Origin: a virus
Reading direction: 5' to 3' (one strand)
Length of the DNA: 64,000 bases
Virus record (IMG/VR): IMGVR_UViG_3300046820_000903
Span: 18,292-82,291 of that record
Shown: piece by piece, positions 61,770 through 64,000 of the stretch
How the letters are laid out: the number at the start of each line of letters is the position of its first letter
Position numbering within the stretch: position 1 is the stretch's first letter
Position numbers and translations under genes: made by a program
Notes under the pieces: generated by a model
Told to the model about the DNA's origin: nothing
The model's database searches: none
Seen by the model: the letters and a program-made list of their open reading frames with translations, nothing else

Positions 61770-61789
61770 GTAGAGTAAAAATGCTCTAC
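61770..61789 (-). promoter_or_regulatory. 5' stem-loop of the curli operon mRNA
   Basis: GTAGAG/CTCTAC, a 6-bp stem with an 8-nt loop, begins exactly five bases after TAAATA, at the predicted +1. Confidence 0.5.
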
Positions 61790-61794
61790 CCTAG

Positions 61795-61800
61795 TATTTA
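61795..61800 (-). promoter_or_regulatory. Late-like promoter box TAAATA of the curli operon
   Basis: Minus-strand TTTTAAATA, then CTAGG. The leader includes a stem-loop before ATG 61761. Confidence 0.55.
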
Positions 61801-61834
61801 AAAGGCTGTGTTAGATCGATAAGTGCTAATATAA

Positions 61835-63292
61835 TTATTTTAATTCGCGAGTGCTATGTGTGGTAGACATGGCAGTACGACCCTGTGGTGCCACAGTAGG
61901 GTCTTTGTTCTTGTCCACGGCAGTTAGTGCTTCTAACATAGGACCGCTTTCAAAGAAATTACGTGTGTATCCGCCCATGCGTGATGTACGGAATTGGCAA
62001 AGTTTGTTTGAACCCTTGGCAACCTTTTCGCCTTCGGCTGGTTTAGTCCAAATTTGAATAGTACGACTATTGCCTTGGTTAACATACTTGACATCAAGAT
62101 CCAAGTGTTTCATTGCTTCTTGTAGGTTAGCACTAAACTTAAGAATCTTATAGCTACCGCCTGCAATCTTGTCATCTAGTTTGACAATTTCAACATCTTC
62201 TAGACTTTCGCCACGAGCATAGATGTTGGCGGCATGTGACAATTGTTTGACTATTTCAGCTTCTTTGCCCGGTGTTTGGTCTTCAATGGTTTTGACAACA
62301 TAGGGATGAACTGTGTCGTCATAAAACTTCAACAAGTTCTTGTAAATTTGTTCTTCGCCTAGGGCAGGATCAAACTGTGCTTGATATGGACCAATGTCCA
62401 TGTTAAAGTTAATCTTAAACCACTTAGTCAAGTTGCCCAGTGTTAGTCCACTGAACTGTCCTAGTGTGTCGCTACCAAAAGTTTTCAAGCTCAGTAGGTT
62501 AACTTTACTGCCATCAACCTTTAAGGTCAAGTCTGCCTTGGTACCCTTGGCATCTGTAGTGCCATCACTAATAACATCAATGCGGTTGTTGTTTTTATCT
62601 TTACGAACTTTTTCACAGCTGACCTGCACACTATCAGATTCGTTAACATACTTGATAGCACTTGAGAATACAGCTTGTAAGTCACTGTCGAACTTTCTAG
62701 CATTAGCTTGCTCAATGAAAGCTTCGGCACTACGAGCAGGGATGCGAGCCAAGAAGCTCAATGTGTCTGACTTGGCCCCCGAATCAGGGTATGTAATAAC
62801 ACGTTCAATGGTAAACACATAGTTTTTGCCATCTAACTGGCTTTGTATATGTCCAATCATATCAAGCACTTGTTCGTTGGTAAGTGTTTGACCAATGTTA
62901 AAGAACTTGGCACTTACTGCCAGTCCCATAAACAGTTCGGCCAAGTGTCCAGCATTGTAGGACTTCTTGCCTTCTAATTTTGTAAACTCTTTGCCTTTGA
63001 ATAAGATGCTTAGTGGTTGTAAGCCTAGCTTACCATCAATGTACATTTTAACTTCTTTAGGCAAGTTAGCTTTGATATCACCACTGTACAACGCGGCTTG
63101 AAGTACAGGTACTTCTGATTTATCAATGGTAGCAATTGGGTTTTCAAATCTATCTCTGTAGCTTGGGTCAACAGGAAGTTCTGTGTCGGCATTGATTAGG
63201 TCAATCAAGATGCGTAGATACTTGCCGTCGTGCTTTAAAAGCTCTGCGGCTGTCAATGACTTTTCACTTAAAAATAAATCTCTAAAAAACAT
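61835..63292 (-). CDS. Hypothetical protein, possible virion component with PD-(D/E)xK-like segment
   Basis: 485 residues. MFFRDLFLSEKSLTAAELLKHDGKYL begins a helical N-terminus. TKADLTLKVDGSKVNLLSLKT (about 252-272) has the D-(x)n-L-K arrangement of a nuclease fold but no clear Glu. C-terminal SRTIQIWTKPAEGEKVAKGSNK and RMGGYTRNFFESG appear ordered. No known family recognised. It follows the partial gene by 1 nt and its end is 35 nt from the curli promoter. Confidence 0.55.
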   Translation of the reverse strand: MFFRDLFLSEKSLTAAELLKHDGKYLRILIDLINADTELPVDPSYRDRFENPIATIDKSEVPVLQAALYSGDIKANLPKEVKMYIDGKLGLQPLSILFKGKEFTKLEGKKSYNAGHLAELFMGLAVSAKFFNIGQTLTNEQVLDMIGHIQSQLDGKNYVFTIERVITYPDSGAKSDTLSFLARIPARSAEAFIEQANARKFDSDLQAVFSSAIKYVNESDSVQVSCEKVRKDKNNNRIDVISDGTTDAKGTKADLTLKVDGSKVNLLSLKTFGSDTLGQFSGLTLGNLTKWFKINFNMDIGPYQAQFDPALGEEQIYKNLLKFYDDTVHPYVVKTIEDQTPGKEAEIVKQLSHAANIYARGESLEDVEIVKLDDKIAGGSYKILKFSANLQEAMKHLDLDVKYVNQGNSRTIQIWTKPAEGEKVAKGSNKLCQFRTSRMGGYTRNFFESGPMLEALTAVDKNKDPTVAPQGRTAMSTTHSTRELK

Positions 63293-63293
63293 C

Positions 63294-64000
63294 TTAGTTA
63301 AACCTGTAATCGTATTTCATATTAGCAACACCTGTTTGTGCCTTACCAACAATTTCTTGATAAGCATCTGGGTGTGTTTGCTTTAGCTTTGCTAATATAG
63401 TCTGTATATTGTCTAAGTCGCTGGCCTTGCCTGATTTACCAAACAAGTATTTTGCAATCTTTTCTGGATGCTTACTCAATGTTTGTGCAACTTCATCGTC
63501 AACCAACCCATGCTTAAAACTCCATTTCCAGTTGGGATTAACCGCCCTGGCAATAGCACTTTTAAGTATATGTCGGAAGGCGCCTTTGGCACCTGTGGCA
63601 GGTTCTCCGCGCTTTGACCAACGACTGAACTCGCCTTCTCCAGGCTCGGCAATATCCAAGTCTATTTGTAAGAACTCATCAGAACCTGGAATAGGAGCCT
63701 TTACAGATAAACCATCGCCGCCTTTTTTAAAGTCTTCATCGCTGAATCCACTGCCTCGTAGTTTGCCTGACAGCCATTCACGGAAACGATTTTGGCTAGC
63801 CTTAAGGTCATCGTTAGGATCAACGTTAATGAAATCAACTGGGTCAAGAACAACATCACCATCCCCAGTTGTTTTGTTTGGATAAATGCTACTACCTGTT
63901 AGATACTTAAACAAAGGAATGCCCATGCGCTTTTCAAGGTACTTGACTGTGGCATGAACTTCCTCTGTTGTAGCGTCTTGTTTTGTAAGAGGTTTTTTAG
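63294..64000 (-). CDS. Partial gene, nucleotidyltransferase-like
   Basis: The frame is open to the window edge, so the start lies beyond base 64000; an internal ATG at 63926 is unlikely to be the start because KYLEKRM precedes it without a break. At least 235 residues. GSSIYPN...GDGDVVLDPVDF (about 36-53 of the visible part) resembles the GS...DxD of a minimal nucleotidyltransferase. RHILKSAIARAVNPNWKWSFKHGL and KIAKYLFGKSGKASDLD follow. Probably co-transcribed with the next gene. Confidence 0.55.
   Translation of the reverse strand, partial: KKPLTKQDATTEEVHATVKYLEKRMGIPLFKYLTGSSIYPNKTTGDGDVVLDPVDFINVDPNDDLKASQNRFREWLSGKLRGSGFSDEDFKKGGDGLSVKAPIPGSDEFLQIDLDIAEPGEGEFSRWSKRGEPATGAKGAFRHILKSAIARAVNPNWKWSFKHGLVDDEVAQTLSKHPEKIAKYLFGKSGKASDLDNIQTILAKLKQTHPDAYQEIVGKAQTGVANMKYDYRFN

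Noticed and set aside
61835-63292. Restriction-type PD-(D/E)xK nuclease
   Set aside because: A D-x(n)-L-K stretch is visible but the middle acidic residue is not clear and the rest does not match a known nuclease. Kept only as a remark.
1-64000. tRNA genes, CRISPR arrays, insertion sequences, integrase and attachment sites
   Set aside because: No cloverleaf-like sequence, spaced repeats, transposase or integrase was seen. Gaps are nearly all under 150 bp, the largest being 220 bp at 60080-60299.

Overview
The window looks like part of a large T4-like tailed-phage genome (or a close relative) infecting a Gram-negative bacterium. The evidence is a family B DNA polymerase of T4 gp43 type, a T4-type RNase H, a probable gp45-type sliding clamp and a DsbA-like protein, with no ribosomal, tRNA or other housekeeping genes. 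Genes are packed tightly with ATGA/GTGA/TAATG overlaps, there are two holin-like proteins, a GH19 endolysin and very large virion-type proteins, and many genes are auxiliary metabolic genes. The lipobox of CsgG and several Sec-type signal peptides point to a two-membrane host. The host genus cannot be named from this sequence. From memory, csgF/csgG-like genes have been reported in T4-like phages of marine SAR11 and methylotrophs, which fits this gene content.

Layout. 1-2.5 kb: a MoxR ATPase with a partial metallopeptidase partner and small early genes under strong sigma70-type promoters. 2.5-5.3 kb: a plus-strand unknown gene, small genes and RNase H. 5.3-14.3 kb: nucleotide, cofactor and redox genes (QueE, MazG-like, phosphoesterase, sugar-nucleotide dehydrogenase, ferredoxin, phosphoribosyltransferase, FolE). 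14.3-21.1 kb: glutaredoxin, sugar-nucleotide enzymes, glycosyltransferase, QueD and a DpdA-like DNA-guanine transglycosylase. 21.1-25.4 kb: clamp and polymerase. 25.4-28.1 kb: a tandem array of eight small genes that look like a diverged paralogous family, then a membrane protein and DsbA. 28.1-39.1 kb: a glycan/radical-SAM cassette with the endolysin. 39.1-46.1 kb: three giant probable virion-internal proteins. 46.2-50 kb, plus strand: holin-like proteins, a B12-type radical SAM enzyme and a fatty-acid desaturase. 49.9-53.3 kb, minus strand: an early operon of CHASE2 adenylate cyclase, acyl carrier protein, dioxygenase-like protein and GGCT-like protein. 53.4-55.8 kb: an amidoligase-like giant protein. 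55.9-61.8 kb: SpeD, then a curli-like export operon (CsgF, CsgG, curlin, FecR-domain protein, curlin-discoidin fusion). 61.8-64 kb: two probable virion proteins, the last cut by the window edge.

Two promoter classes organise the region. Eleven sites match host sigma70 promoters, all with exactly 17-bp spacers (mostly TTGACT-N17-TATAAT variants). They precede replication, nucleotide, small-family and cyclase genes. About thirteen sites carry a TAAATA or TAAGTA box resembling the T4 late promoter TATAAATA. They precede virion, lysis, glycan, SpeD and curli genes. In many cases the start codon lies only 5-7 nt after the promoter box, so the mRNAs are predicted to be leaderless. Four other transcripts are predicted to begin with a stem-loop at +1.

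The most unusual content is (i) the curli secretion operon with two curlin-repeat substrates, one fused to a discoidin domain; (ii) the membrane CHASE2 class III adenylate cyclase with its own early promoter; (iii) the tandem array of 76-96-residue proteins ending in an aromatic L-x-W motif; (iv) the leaderless promoter architecture; and (v) very large proteins with probable prohead-protease sites and internal signal-peptide-like segments.
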